This document shows, one piece after another, positions 1 through 12,900 of a stretch of 64,000 nt of DNA. Source of the DNA: Actinostola sp. cb2023 (Eukaryota > Cnidaria > Anthozoa > Actiniaria > Actinostolidae); assembly GCA_033675265.1 (NCBI GenBank), contig JAUJYZ010000379.1, positions 1-64,000 of the forward strand. The letters are read 5' to 3'. A program made the translations under genes and the position numbers. The first letter of the stretch is position 1. Each line of letters begins with the position of its first letter. The notes beneath the pieces were generated by a model. The model was not told the DNA's origin and searched no databases. It was given only the letters and a program-made list of their open reading frames with translations.

Positions 1-62
1 CAAGTATATTCACAGCCATATACAACGTGAATATTGATTGGAAAACGCTGAAACCGACCATC

Positions 63-412
63 AGGGAAGTGGCCGAGTGGTTGAAGCACTCGCTCTAACA
101 GATGGGGTGCCTGTTTCAATTCACGGACATCGTGCCGCTTGATGTGGTTGAGTTTCTTATAGTGCATTCTCGTCCCTTGCTTCGATGGTGTTTCTCCGGT
201 ACTCCGGGTTTCCTCCCTCAATAAAAACTAACAATATTTTGATCCTGAACTGTGCTCCGTGGTCAGGACATGGGTCTATGGTGGCATCATAAGTGCCTCC
301 TTTATATAAGCTATCTGAGGCTGTGCTCCGTGGTCATACATGGTTCGTATGGTGTCCGCATAGTGGCGCCTTTATATGCCTTCGACTCGACAAGTTGAGC
401 TGCGTCCTTCGT
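63..412 (+). repeat. tRNA-derived SINE
   Basis: The left part resembles a tRNA promoter: box A-like GTGGCCGAGTGGTTGAAGC near 69 and a box B-like stretch GCCTGTTTCAATTCAC near 109. It is followed by a body with the CCGGTACTCCGGGTTTCC block near 196, a type seen in many invertebrate SINEs. The segment CTGTGCTCCGTGGTCA occurs twice (near 250 and 321), suggesting an internal duplication. No target duplication was identified, so the ends are approximate. Confidence 0.6.
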
Positions 413-555
413 AATTCAGGCTACCGGCTACAATGAACTGATGATTTAAAAGATCAAAGTCAGCGAATTCCGTCACTAGAAACACATGCAATACTTAAGC
501 GCAAACACTGGAGTTTCCTATCAAACCTGTTTTTCAAAGCAAAAAGATCCAACAA

Positions 556-1750
556 CAGACGCGGATCCAGGATTACAAGGGGGGGGTGACTGTTTTGTGT
601 ACTGGCCATAATCACCTCGGTATTCATTGTTTTCAGGAGGGGAGTTTGATCGCTAACATCCCCCATACATGCATTATAGAGATAAAAGAAAAATAGAACT
701 AATTTCCCCTCATTAATGTTGTGTGACTGGAGGCATAGTTACTCATATAACAATCACCGGGACCACTTAGCCAAGGTTTCACACTATTTCTAAGGTCTTT
801 GTTTACTCAGTATAAAACTCACAAACGCGTGGGATACTTTTTTCTGGCTACTCAGTGTATGCACATAAAAAGGTCAACATTTTGTCTACGTCCTTATAAA
901 CATGAAATGCTCAACGCTGACTCATCAGTTATACAACTAAGGAAGAATGTAAGGTATTTATTTATTTATTTATTTCCAAAGTGTTCACGGTATTACCAAC
1001 TAACACGAACTAATATTACCAAGTCAGTTTGCTGTCATGACGCTAAATAATGGGATCATTGGCCTAAAAGTGATGATTCCACCATCCTTCTTGGATGGAG
1101 CTCCATGAACGTCTGGCAAATGTGCTCTGTCTTCAAGGGAACCACATTACCATGCATGGCTATAATTAACAGCTAAAGTCAGAGCTGGCTCTCAGTGGTC
1201 ATTTCATTGTGGCTCTCAGCCATGTGTGAATTCTCAGGAGAACGATCTTTCAGCCTCTTTACGCACTTCCAATGGGCAAGACAGCAAGAATATTTTTTAA
1301 ATATTTTTAAAACTGTTAAAACAGTTCGCGAATATTCGGGAACATATATGATCTACATGTTGTACTATTATGGAAGTAATGGGCGTTTCGTCGTCTGGTA
1401 CTGCTCTTGTCTTCCAGTATTTGCCCAGCGAAAGATCTCACTGTCAAATGCTGCAGGAAGTGGACGGATATGATGCCATTTCTCTTTTAGAACCTTTAAA
1501 AGGTCTGCTACAGCATTTTCGTTTTTTTGGCTGATTACCTCAGGAACGAGGGCACAGAGTTCATGTGCCCGCGTTTCCGCGCTGAATCGTGATTTTAATT
1601 CAGAGGAAATAATGTTATCTCTATTATTATTTCTTTTCTCGCAAAAACAAAACAGATAACAAATAATAATAAAAATATGAAGACATGACTGCTCAAAAAG
1701 GGGGGTGACTAGTCACCCCAAGTCACCCCCCCCCCCTGGATCCGCAACTG
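556..1750. mobile_element. hAT-like DNA transposon, non-autonomous (5-bp TSD)
   Basis: Ends match as an inverted repeat: CAGACGCGGATCCAGG on the left and CCTGGATCCGCAACTG on the right. Both are flanked by AACAA (551-555 and 1751-1755), a clean 5-bp target duplication. G-runs next to the left end and C-runs next to the right end lengthen the inverted repeat. The 1.2-kb interior has only short ORFs with no recognisable transposase, so it is a non-autonomous or decayed copy. Three further members of the family are at 2741, 18584 and 24925. Confidence 0.75.
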
Positions 1751-1755
1751 AACAA

Positions 1756-2561
1756 GCCTTCTCTCCAAAGGATAATAAAACCACAGATTGTGAACAATCA
1801 ATGCGTTGTGTATAAATTCCATTATCCGCTTCATGAACTTGGTGCAGATTTGATACAAAAACAGCACTTAACAGAGAAACGCGGTCAAGCAAGGTTAACG
1901 CCCATACAACATCTTGCTACCATGTTAAAGAAATGCAAGAACAAATTTGACTGTTTAGTCTTCGAGATGTTTTTAATTAATGACATTACACCTAGTCTAA
2001 ATACCCAAGCATGTTCTGCTAAGCTATTTACGCGACATATATTTTAGCCTATTAGTATTTGTATGTTTAGCCTTCCATTGTTCTTTAGCTTTTAGTATTT
2101 TATTGTTTGTCCTATTGGAATTGTCAGTAGATGTATTATATATCAAGAGATCCACGACAAATTTTTAAATGATTTGCAGCGTTGAGGTGCAGAGTAGATA
2201 CTGGATGAACTACGAGGCGCGTTTCACATCACTGAATAAGATCGTTCGGAAGTCTTCGGAATTCGCTCGTCAAAGGCGATCAATGTGAAACGCACTGTCA
2301 ACGTTCCAACATGCATTCGGCGTTTGGATATCCCGATACGTTAATTTGGTCGGAAAAAAACCTCGGAAAATCTCGACGGTAGGAATAAAAATGCAAACGC
2401 GTAGCTAAAGGTATCTCACAAGTCACACCTTAAACGGCTGAATGAAGCTGAACGATTTTGTGAATGACAAAAAAAACAGTAGAAATAATAATAATAATGA
2501 CTTTATTAAGCACAGAAATTCAAAAAGTTTACACTTAGAAACTGTTAGAAAATGATGCCAC
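1756..2561. other. gene-free stretch
   Basis: No coding region, RNA gene or clear repeat is supported here. The 85-codon ORF at 1790-2047 has no recognisable motif and no flanking splice or regulatory context. A short (AAT)n tract followed by GACTTTATTAAGC near 2485-2510 looks like a dispersed-repeat tail. Confidence 0.4.
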
Positions 2562-3600
2562 ACTGAGCTCATAATGGTTTATAAGTTCGATTGACGGTTA
2601 AAACAAGTGTCTTTCCAAGGTGTACATCTTGACAGCTGAGCACTCCATACCCTTCATACTACACAGACCGCACTGAGCTCATAATGGTTTATAAGTTCGA
2701 TTGACGGTTAAAACAAGTGTCTTTCCAAGGTGTACATCTTCAGGGGCGGACCCAGGTTTTTGTCAAACAGGGGGTTGTGTTGCGGCCGTTGTGTTGTATG
2801 AACGGCAAAGCCGCGAACATCTAGGGGGGTTTGGGGGCATGCCCCCCCAGAAAATTTTGAAATCTACAAGCTCTAAAATGAAATTTTTAGAGATCTGGAG
2901 TTGTTTTATTAACACAACAAAACTCAATTTTCAGTAAAATTTTGAGTTTATTGGACATCCAACAAAGATGCTTGGAAGAGTCTTCTTGGGTGAGCTTACA
3001 AGTATGAAGGCTTCACATACGTTTTTGACGCTAAAAACGGCAGGTTCTTTCTGTTATCAGTCAAATTACCGGCCTCGAAGTCGAACGGTCGTGTAAACAG
3101 TATGAATGAATGATATTATTCTTACGAGGGAGAGAGCTGAAAGTGCAAGAGAGACCTACGGACAGACATATCTATACAAGCGGTATTAAAAAAATATCCA
3201 TAGGGGGGGTTGCAACCCCCAGAACCCTCCCCCTGTATCCGCCCCTGATCTTGACAGCTGAGCACTCCATACCCTTCATACTACACAGACACTGAGCTCA
3301 TAATGGTTTATAAGTTCGATTGACGGTTAAAACAAGTGTCTTTCCAAGACGTCACATCTTGACAGCTGAGCACTCCATCCCCTTCATACTACACAGACAC
3401 TGAGCTCATAATGGTTTATAAGTTCGATTGACGGTTAAAACAAGTGTCTTTCCAAGACGTCACATCTTGACAGCTGAGCACTCCATCCCCTTCATACTAC
3501 ACAGACACTGAGCTCATAATGGTTTATAAGTTCGATTGACGGTTAAAACAAGTGTCTTTCCAAGGCATTACATCTTGACAGCTGAGCACTCCATCCCCTA
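2562..3600. repeat. 108-bp tandem satellite, five copies, interrupted by a MITE
   Basis: The unit beginning ACTGAGCTCATAATGG recurs at 2562, 2672, 3291, 3399 and 3507, a spacing of 108-110 bp apart from one 507-bp transposon inserted in the second copy. Copies are nearly identical, so the array is young or homogenised. No protein is supported; the small ORFs here are side effects of the repeat. Confidence 0.9.
2741..3247. mobile_element. hAT-like MITE inside satellite copy 2
   Basis: The left end CAGGGGCGGACCCAGG and right end CCCTGTATCCGCCCCTG form terminal inverted repeats. ATCTT flanks both sides (2736-2740, 3248-3252). The neighbouring satellite copies show the uninterrupted target, which carries a single ATCTT, so the duplication is real. 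Same family as the element at 556-1750. Confidence 0.85.
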
Positions 3601-4013
3601 ACCAGTAATACTGTAATAACCACTGATTGACATCTGTTGGGTGTCGACTACACAGACACTGAAACTCACCACTCTGTTGTCTGGTAGGATTATTCGCACA
3701 TTTAAATAGAACTTGATCGCCTTTCATAATAGCACTGGTATTGTCTAATTGTATTATTATCAAAAAGCTTGACTGAAATAATAGCTGATAAGGGATACAT
3801 TACAGTTGTTACGAGGGGGGTTAGGTGGGTAAACACGTGTTGTAGCACCTTGGGGAGGCTGTAAAATTAACCTTGAGGTGTAAATATAGACTACAGTGGC
3901 TCGAATTGTCATAGCAGGAGTTCGAGATAAACGGTGTAAATTTTACAGTAAATAATAAAATAATAATAAAAATAGAGTGATGAGACGTGGTTTTTACTTA
4001 GAGATAAGCCGCA

Positions 4014-4162
4014 TCTACACGAACAAGTTTTCCTTGACAAGGAAAAAGCGGAAAAAGTGACAATTTTTTGTCATCTACACGAGCAAGTTTTCCTTGACAA
4101 GGAAAAATTGGCGATGTTGTTGTCGTCTACACGAGCAAGTCTTCCTTGTCAAGGAAAATTCG
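4014..4162. repeat. three tandem palindromic units
   Basis: TCTACACGAGCAAG followed by the palindrome TTTTCCTTGACAAGGAAAA is present three times (starts near 4014, 4074 and 4126). Each unit can form a hairpin of about 9 bp. No function is evident. Confidence 0.75.
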
Positions 4163-5175
4163 GCTATAATCGCCGAGTACTAGATAATATAGTTATAATT
4201 GTATAAACTTTGTAGCAAAGAAACAATGAAGAGCAGATCATGAGTCAACAAGTGTTCCTCGAGAGTCTAGTGCAATGGTTTTGACGTTTTGTTTAAAAGT
4301 TAATCCTACGCCGGTTGGGGCATGAACAGACACCGGTAACAACACAATACAAGGCTTAACTAAAGATTCCGAAACACAAATATAAAACGTTGTATTAAAC
4401 AAATGTTAGAAGAACTACATCGCTTTAATACTCTGCATGACTTTGCTTTCAGACTCGAAAGTTGTTTTAAGAGAGAAAAGACACAACTGCAGGTGCTCAG
4501 ACTTCTGCACTGTGAATTTTAATACCGCCTCAGGGCTGCAACTAACCTCACATCGCTACTAAACTAAAACACGTTTATATCTCAACAACAACTATTGACG
4601 GCATTAATCATATAAACACCAACTTAATGAACTTTTCAAGCAGCGAAACTAACCGGAAAAAAAGGTACACGAACCATTACTAACTCCTTCGTGTGCAAGA
4701 TTTGAGTCGAGATCGATTTGCGGCGGTATTTTGCATCGTAAAGACACCAGAAAATTCGTTCTATGTATGCTTAAACTGTTGTCTCGACTACACATGGCAA
4801 TACATGGCGGTCCAGACAATACGGTCAATACAGCACTTGTCTGCCTTTACAAAGATCATGAATAAATAAAGAGGCATGCTTGAACTTGAAGCACGTACCA
4901 CACGTGTACAGAAACTGGCAACGATGACCGTTGGTAGAAGTAGAACACTTGACATTTTGGCGGCAACTACAAAACAACTTTCACAAAAGAGATTTACTTT
5001 CAAAAGACTTTTGAATGATTCCTTTACCGTTGTTAATAAACCTCCATTATTGCACATAATTATATTAATAATAATAGTAGTACAGACCCGTACATAACCC
5101 AAAATTCAAGGAGGGGGCAGTACGTATTTAACACCAAAAAAATAAATAAAAATACCGCAGTATAATAGTTCTCAT
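4163..5175. other. gene-free stretch
   Basis: Only short overlapping ORFs on opposite strands (104 and 73 codons around 4788-5102) are present. Neither shows a domain or a codon pattern that favours one strand. Nothing else was identified. Confidence 0.4.
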
Positions 5176-5360
5176 TAGGGAGTTTTAACCTTTACACAAA
5201 ATCTACGACGGCGACGTCAACCGGAAGTGTAAATAACTCAGTTCTGTTCGGGGTTCGTACTTTAGTCCTAGCCTAAGCCTGTGAGGTTACTTCATCCACA
5301 GGGAATACCAACGTAACTCCGAACAGAAGTTATTTACACGTCCGTTTGACGTCGCCGTCT
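5176..5360. mobile_element. foldback MITE (TAGGGAG family), right end eroded
   Basis: Starts TAGGGAG and contains an inverted pair: GACGTCAACCGGAAGTGTAA on the left against TTACACGTCCGTTTGACGTC on the right. The block CCTGTGAGGTTACTTCATCC in the middle is shared with the intact relative at 11222-11453. The terminal repeat is missing on the right. Confidence 0.7.
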
Positions 5361-5535
5361 CTTTCGCTTCGCTCACAGCAAAAAAACTCAAAACTTTCAA
5401 AAGAAATAAGGGACTACTTTTTCTAGTTTCAGAATCCCAGAGAAAAATCAGTGTATTTTTTGCGCTCATTCGACTGAAAACTGAAACGCTCTTCAAACCA
5501 TGTAAATTCTTTGGAAAATGTTTTGAAGAGCAGGA

Positions 5536-5786
5536 GTGCTTACCATTTACTCGGAAAAACCGGAAATTCCGGTTTGAAAAAAGAAAGGTATGTGTCATTC
5601 CGATCGGAAAGTTCCGGAAAACTCGGTCTAATGATACACGCGTCTACGGAAAAAAACGAAAAGAGCGGGAAAAGTGGATTATCTCAAACGCTAGACCGAG
5701 TTTTCCGAAACTTCCCGATTGGAATGACACATACCATTTGTTTTTCCAACCGAAATTTCCGGTTTTTCCGAGTAAATGGTAAGCAC
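5536..5786. mobile_element. foldback MITE
   Basis: Left arm TGCTTACCATTTACTCGG and right arm CCGAGTAAATGGTAAGCA are exact inverse complements, and pairing continues inward for about 90 bp through CGGAAATTCCGG-like sequence. ORFs predicted across it on both strands are products of the symmetry. Confidence 0.8.
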
Positions 5787-5837
5787 CCCAGTTTTCCCCC
5801 AAAGTACTAGTAATGGGATAATAATAATAATGTATAT

Positions 5838-5994
5838 ACACCTGTTTTCAAAAACGTTGTCCAAATAGCCAAATACGAATTCATTCAAAAAGACAAAAGA
5901 AACAGTTCAGCTTGAGTGCACTTCTTTTGTCTTTTAATGAAATCCTATTTGGCTTTTTTGATTATTATTGGACAACGTTTTTGAAATTAGGTGT
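5838..5994. mobile_element. MITE with ACACCT...AGGTGT ends
   Basis: ACACCTGTTTTCAAAAACG on the left and CGTTTTTGAAATTAGGTGT on the right form terminal inverted repeats. Inner arms around CCAAATA/TATTTGG extend the pairing. A relative with the same ends but a different core is at 32065-32213. Confidence 0.75.
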
Positions 5995-6344
5995 AATGAT
6001 AATGATAATATAATATGATAATGATAATGTACAAGTGACGCGATTGAGAACGGTAGTGAAAAATGGAAAAAGAAATGTTAAAAGGAATTAAAGGATACTA
6101 AAGACTGAAATAATGAAGACAGGTATGGAAAAACAATTGATAGCCGGACACAGAAACAGTTGGAGAGACAAAATAAAGATATCAATGCAAATTTTAACTA
6201 ATAAGCAATTATATGCATCCTAATTATTTTCAAATTTAAAAAAAATAATACTTATAAGCGCCATTGGACAGCGATGGAAATGGCGCTATATGAGAATAAA
6301 GTATTATTATTATTAGTAGTAGTAGTAGTATAGTAGTAGAGGTA

Positions 6345-6500
6345 ATCATACGGTTTCGAAATAATTTCAATTCGGAAATAATTGTTTTTCTAAAGAGTAT
6401 CAACATTAGAGCCCGTAGGGCGTGCAATTTGAGCTCTTTGAAAAACACACGAGTGCAAATTAGCACGGTAGAATCAAGGATTTTTTCATGAATATTATTA
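6345..6500. mobile_element. partial foldback MITE (GGTAATCATACG family)
   Basis: Contains GGTAATCATACGGTTTCGAA, the block GCCCGTAGGGC, and TTTGAAAAACACACGAGTGC. These are in the same order as one arm-loop-arm of the hairpin element at 49814-49980. It abuts the large 18-bp minisatellite. Confidence 0.65.
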
Positions 6501-6519
6501 CAAACATTGCATGCAAAAA

Positions 6520-8965
6520 TGACTATGGTGATATGGGTTACAATGGTGATATGGGTTACTATGGTGATATGGGTTACTATGGTGATATGGGTTACTATGG
6601 TGATATGGGTTACAATGGTGATTTGGGTTATAATGGTGATATGGGTTACTATGGTGACATGGGTTACTATGGTGATATGGGTTACAATGGTGATATGGGT
6701 TACAATGGTGATATGGGTTACTATGGTGATATGGGTTACTATGGTGATATGGGTTACTATGGTGATATGGGTTACTATGGTGATATGGGTTACTATGGTG
6801 ATATGGGTTACTATGGTGATATGGGTTACAATGGTGATTTGGGTTATAATGGTGATATGGGTTACTATGGTGACATGGGTTACTATGGTGATATGGGTTA
6901 CAATGGTGATATGGGGGTTACAATGGTGATATGGGTTACAATGGTGATATGGGTTACAATGGTGATATGGGTTACTATGGTGATATATATAGGTTACTAT
7001 GGTGATATATATGGGTTACTATGGTGATATGGGTTACTATGGTGATATGGGTTACAATGGTGATATGGGTTACAATGGTGATATGGGTTACTATGGTGAT
7101 ATGGGTTACTATGGTGATATGGGTTACTATGGTGATATGGGTTACTATGGTGATATGGGTTACTATGGTGATATGGGTTACTATGGTGATATGGGTTACA
7201 ATGGTGATTTGGGTTATAATGGTGATATGGGTTACTATGGTGACATGGGTTACTATGGTGATATGGGTTACAATGGTGATATGGGTTACAATGGTGATAT
7301 GGGTTACAATGGTGATATGGGTTACTATGGTGATATATATAGGTTACTATGGTGATATATATGGGTTACTATGGTGATATGGGTTACTATGGTGATATGG
7401 GTTACTATGGTGATATGGGTTACTATGGTGATATATATAGGTTACTATGGTGATATATATGGGTTACTATGGTGATATGGGTTACAATGGTGATTTGGGT
7501 TATAATGGTGATATGGGGGTTGCAATGGTGACATGGGTTACTATGGTGATTTGGGTTATAATGGTGATATGGGTTACAATGGTGACATGGGTTACTATGG
7601 TGATATGGGTTACTATGGTGATATATATAGGTTACTATGGTGATATATATGGGTTACTATGGCGATATGGGTTACTATGGTGATATGGGTTACTATGGTG
7701 ATATGGGTTACTATGGTGATATAGTTTACTATGGTGATATGGGTTACTATGGTGATATGGGTTACTATGGTGATATGGGTTACTATGTTGATATGGGTTA
7801 CTATGGTGATATGGTTTACTATGGTGATATGGTTTACTATGGTGATATGGGTTACTATGGTGATATGGTTTACTATGGTGATATGGGTTACTATGATGAT
7901 ATGGTTTACTATGGTGATATGGGTTACTATGATGATATGGTTTACTATGGTGATATGGGTTACTATGGTGATGTGGTTTACTATGGTGATATGGGTTACT
8001 ATGGTGATATGGGTTACAATGGTGATATGGGTTACTATGGTGATATGGGTTACTATGGTGATATGGGTTACTATGGTGATGTGGTTTACTATGGTGATAT
8101 GGGTTATGTTGATATGGGTTACTATGTTGATATGGGTTACCATGGTGATATGGTTTACTATGGTGATAATATGTTTTACTATGGTGATATGGGTTACTAT
8201 GGTGATATGGTTTATTATGGTGATATGGGTTACTATGGTGATATGGTTTACTATGGTGATATGGGTTACTATGGTGATATGGGTTACTATGATGATATGG
8301 TTTACTATGATGATATGGGTTATCGTACTATGATTTACAATGGTGATATGGGTTATGTTGATATGGGTTACTATGGTGATATGGTTTACTATGGTGATAT
8401 GGGTTACTATGGTGATATGGTTTACTATGGTGATATGGGTTACTATGATGATATGGTTTACTATGGTGATATGGGTTACTATGATGATATGGTTTACTAT
8501 GGTGATATGGGTTACTATGGTGATGTGGTTTACTATGGTGATATGGGTTATGTTGATATGGGTTACTATGGTGATATGGGTTACTATGGTGATATGGGTT
8601 ACTATGGTGATATGGGCTACTATGGTGATATGGGTTACCATGGTGATATGGTTTACTATGGTGATAATATGTTTTACTATGGTGATATGGGTTACTATGG
8701 TGATATGGTTTATTATGGTGATATGGGTTACTATGGTGATATGGTTTACTATGGTGATATGGTTTACTATGGTGATATGGGTTACTATGGTGATATGGGT
8801 TACTATGGTGATATATATAGGTTACTATGGTGATATGGGTTACTATGGTGATATGGTTTATTATGGTGATATGGGTTACTATGGTGATATGGTTTATTAT
8901 GGTGATATGGGTTACTATGGTGATATGGTTTACTATGGTGATATGGGTTACTATGGTGATATACT
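6520..8965. repeat. 18-bp minisatellite, about 2.4 kb, with higher-order structure
   Basis: The unit GGTGATATGGGTTACTAT repeats more than 130 times. The left half uses mainly GGGTTAC/GGGTTACAAT variants. From about 7730 the array alternates GGTTTAC and GGGTTAC units, a 36-bp dimer. Longer blocks repeat too: the variant with TTTGGGTTATAAT recurs near 6620, 6835 and 7205, and GATAATATGTTTTAC recurs at 8165 and 8663. Because 18 is divisible by 3 and the unit lacks stops, long ORFs (up to 398 codons, GYYGDM repeats) appear in several frames on both strands. I treat these as non-genic. Degraded units continue to about 9290. Confidence 0.95.
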
Positions 8966-9689
8966 GATATGGTTAATAATATATATTAATTTTTCATACA
9001 TATTTTTTCATATTGGGAATTCACCAGGGGTTGGATATACCAGGTAATCTTCTTATTGGGTGGGACGTGGTGTACTGTATTGTAAAGGGGACTTCGTGTC
9101 CTATTATACAACACCTGCCCTATGGGCGAATCTTGAAAATAAAATTTAAAAAAAATGGTTTACTATGATGATTGGGTTACTATGGTGATATGGTTGCTAT
9201 GGCAATATGGGTTGCTGTATTGACATGGGTTACTATGACAACATAGGTTGTTATGGGTTACTATGGTGATATAGGATACTACTGTAATATTGACCAGTAA
9301 CCACTACAAAAGTATGCAAATACATGGCAATGTGGTCAAAAGTATAACATCTTCAGTAGTAAATTGTATCTTACGTCTCGACACTGAGTAAATCACACAT
9401 TTAGTCATTTCCAAGGCTGATTATTCTAATAAATTAAACATGGACACATATTATTCATATTGCACAGGCAGACACTATTCTATCGATTTCAACTTACGTT
9501 TCCTTATAAAACAACTACAGCAATTCTCAAAAAGGTCATCCATACAACCCGACATACACTTAGACTTTCATCAATAACACCAATATGAAAACACTGTTGT
9601 ACATCTATGGGTTAAGCCAAGGAATTGGCACATTTTTGAATTACAAATACATTGGTTCAATAATATTTGTACCCATTCATGTAACCACA

Positions 9690-9890
9690 TCACCTGAATG
9701 GGGGATGGATGGTGCACCCGCTATCCCCTCCTTCCATCAGTGCTTCCTCTTACTGGGAATTTAAAGCTTCACGGAGCTACACGGACTAGAGGGAAGTCGA
9801 AACAAGGATGTGATGTCATGAAGAAACCAAACACGTTTCGATTACAAGACTGCGCACTAACCAACTAAGCCACCCAATGCTTGCAAACAA
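9690..9890 (-). repeat. tRNA-derived SINE (minus strand)
   Basis: Read on the minus strand it begins with GGCTTAGTTGGTTAGTG, a box A-like tRNA promoter, then a box B-like region. The body CATCCTTGTTTCGACTTC, GCACTGATGGAA and GGTGCACCATC follows. The same body occurs in the plus-strand copy at 48640-49058, which defines the family. Confidence 0.7.
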
Positions 9891-9981
9891 TCTTTTTGAG
9901 AATGTCTGGTATATACAGGATTATAATTATTATAATATACATTTAGGAATGTTTTGCTTCAATTTAAAGGTTCTATTCAGA

Positions 9982-12900
9982 TTATTCTGTCTTTTTGAAG
10001 AACTTGTTATGAGACCAAAGCTGTAACCGATCACTACCAGCCCCCAGTGTAGAAATAGCAACATAGATGACTAGCATGGAGTAGAAATACCACCTAATTA
10101 TTAATGAATAATAGATAGCGAATGACGACCCAGTTATAAATGTAAACCAGAACACAAGAGCTAGGATCAGCTGGTTTCGTGCAGTGGACTCTGTACCATC
10201 ATCTGGCTCAATTTCCTCCAGAGGGCAGAAACCTTGGCCTACAGCATAAAACTTTTTTAATCTTTCTTCCTTTTCATCCCATCTTTCACAACACCACTTT
10301 CCTAATCCATCTTCATCTTCAGGTAGAGTTTTTATAGGGTGCCGCTGTAAGTGAAAATGCATTTCACGTGGGAAGTTACCAAGAATTAAGTCTTTCTCCC
10401 AAAAGCAACGGTTGACGTCATAACCAACCGTTACATCGTGGATGGCATCGAGTCTTCCTTGCTGTAGGTTTTGAACACAAAACGTGAAACCACGAATGCG
10501 TGGGTGTAGCACATATTCGTAGGGCAGTAGATTGTTTTTCTTTGCAAAGCTGTCACTTTTCACTTTGGTCAACTTATCTAAGTTTGTTCCTTCTGGGAAT
10601 AAAAGCAGCTGCACTGGGTAGGACACCTCTCTAAAGTAATCCAACACAATCTGCATGTATCCTTCGTCATGTTCCCACCTTCTCTTTAAGAATATAAACA
10701 TGGCATTCTGCATTGCCCAACCTGAAAATATGTAAGTTAAGGTCAGTGACCCATCAAAACAATGGGTGTTTCTTGGTGCTACAGTCTGCATTGGTTAGGT
10801 TTCTTTGTATGCAGGGTATTGTTTTGGTTCAAGTTCATTCTTCTCGTTCTTTGTGTTCATTGTCTAACGTCATGTGGTGTTCTGCAACACCAAGAAACCT
10901 CCAAAACAATGAACATGTGTTGACTGTGTGTGAAGATTTAAAGACATGCACGTACCAAGTAATTATGTTATTTAAATATTATTACTTGGTAATAATTATT
11001 CTTGAGGAAATACACAATAGAAATAGCTGTGATGGTAGTTTGTAAATCTGATACAATCATTATCGTTGGCATTTACATCAATTTTAACTTTAATATTTTT
11101 CAGTGATAAAGATTTGCATATAGTAAAACATGAAGTACCTGTAGTTGAACCCCTATTACATGTAAACATCCACCCATGGAGAAATGGCAAATGACCGCTA
11201 AATAATCGCTCATCATAATACTAGGGAGCTTTAGCTTTACAAAATCTACAATGGCAACGGCAACCGGAAGTGTAAATAACTTCTGTTCGGAGTCTTGTAC
11301 AGTAGAGATTTAGTCCAAGCCTTAAAGCCTGTGAGGTTACTTCATCCACAGGGAATACCATTGAACTATGAAGGTATGAAACTCTGAACTGAAGTTATTT
11401 ACACTTTACGGTTGATGTCACTGTCGTAGATTTTGTAAAGGTAAAGCTCCCTACTGACAATAGTTTTGGGACTTTGATAACTGGCCACTTAATAGGGTGT
11501 GGTCACTTAATGGGTGGGTGTGGTCACTTAATGGGTGTTCAACTGTAATACAGTGTGTTGGTTTTATATAAGCAGATTACAACATTTGTAGAGTGTTGAA
11601 TCAGATATAACACTGCTGCTGTTGTAAGAACTATTCATTTTTGATTATTATTTTTCGAAATTGTAGCATTGGCATGAACTCATCCATTTAACCTTTGTCA
11701 TTATTATCATCATCATAATTCACATCACCATCATCCAAAGAGACCCATTACTGTTCATTTCTGGGAGTAAGAAACACACACCAAAGTCTTTTGTTTCTTA
11801 GGGTGTACATGTACATTGTATCGCCATCATAATGGTCATCATCATTATCACAAGTAGATTTATATGTGCTGTACCCTGTACTACTGCCATCATCCACATC
11901 ACCACCACCACCATCATCTTATAAGTCATCAGCATCATCATCATCATCATCATCCACATCATCATCATCAACACAGGTAACACCAATTATTTAAGCAATG
12001 TTTTAAACTTAGATCAAAGTCTTTAACTGCCGAACATTCACTTGGTCTGGAATAATAGATAGACCTTGTCTTAGGCATAAACATTGTTTTAATAGATAAT
12101 CAACTCGGTGTCCTTACCGGGTCCAGGTATATTCTTTAGATCATCTTTTAGTATAATCTTCTCATGTTTTAAATGGCCATAACGATGTAGATAACACCAG
12201 TAAAACATCCAGTCAAGACGTGAGCGATGGTTCATAATAATCAATGCCGTGTCATCAACCGGTGGCTTTTCTCCAGTAACTTTTACTTTCACGCCAAACA
12301 TCAGCTCTAGATATTGTTTTTAATACAAAGAAAATAATTTTGCCAGTAACAAGATCAAGCCATTTTGGTTCACTATTGAGTTCAATACTTAATAATGGCA
12401 TGCAGTTTGGGAAATGCATTGACCAGCTAAATGTAAACAAGGGAGGCATTAGAGAGTCCAACTTGCTCAATTTTGGACCCTTTTAAACATAGAGTAGTCT
12501 AAAAAATAGTTACGTGCTGTGTACATCGGCTGTAAAAAGACAAGCAAGGGGAAGTATGGCAGGGTATGGTATATAGCATCATACAGGTGAACAAACCACA
12601 GGAAAGAAAATAAGGTGATATATAAGGTAAAGTCATGCTGGGTAATGCATTCTACAGAATAGAAGCCTTGTTAATTGGGCTTCCTGTAAATTGTGTTGTT
12701 TGATAAAAATTAAAAAATTAAAAAAAATAGTTTATTGTAAACACCTTTAAAAATTATGTTCCAAAAAACAAGTGAATTATGTTGTTTTCATGTTGCATCA
12801 TCAAACTTCATAAAATATCCCATCTTACATGTAGATAGCTAATTTTTAAACATATTTTCGAGACAAGCATATTGAGTTTTCTTAGCATGGAACATTTCAT

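Noticed and set aside
2562..3600. CRISPR-like array
   Set aside because: The 108-bp units are directly adjacent without spacers; it is a satellite in a eukaryotic genome.
5511..5841. Small proteins across 5.3-5.9 kb
   Set aside because: They mirror each other on both strands because the DNA is a foldback element.
6488..9047. Long repetitive ORFs (GYYGDM, MVIWVT, HITIVT repeats) as a silk- or mucin-like protein gene
   Set aside because: Several frames on both strands are open for the same reason (18-bp unit without stops); frames change at extra bases and no splice, signal peptide or unique flanking exon supports a gene.
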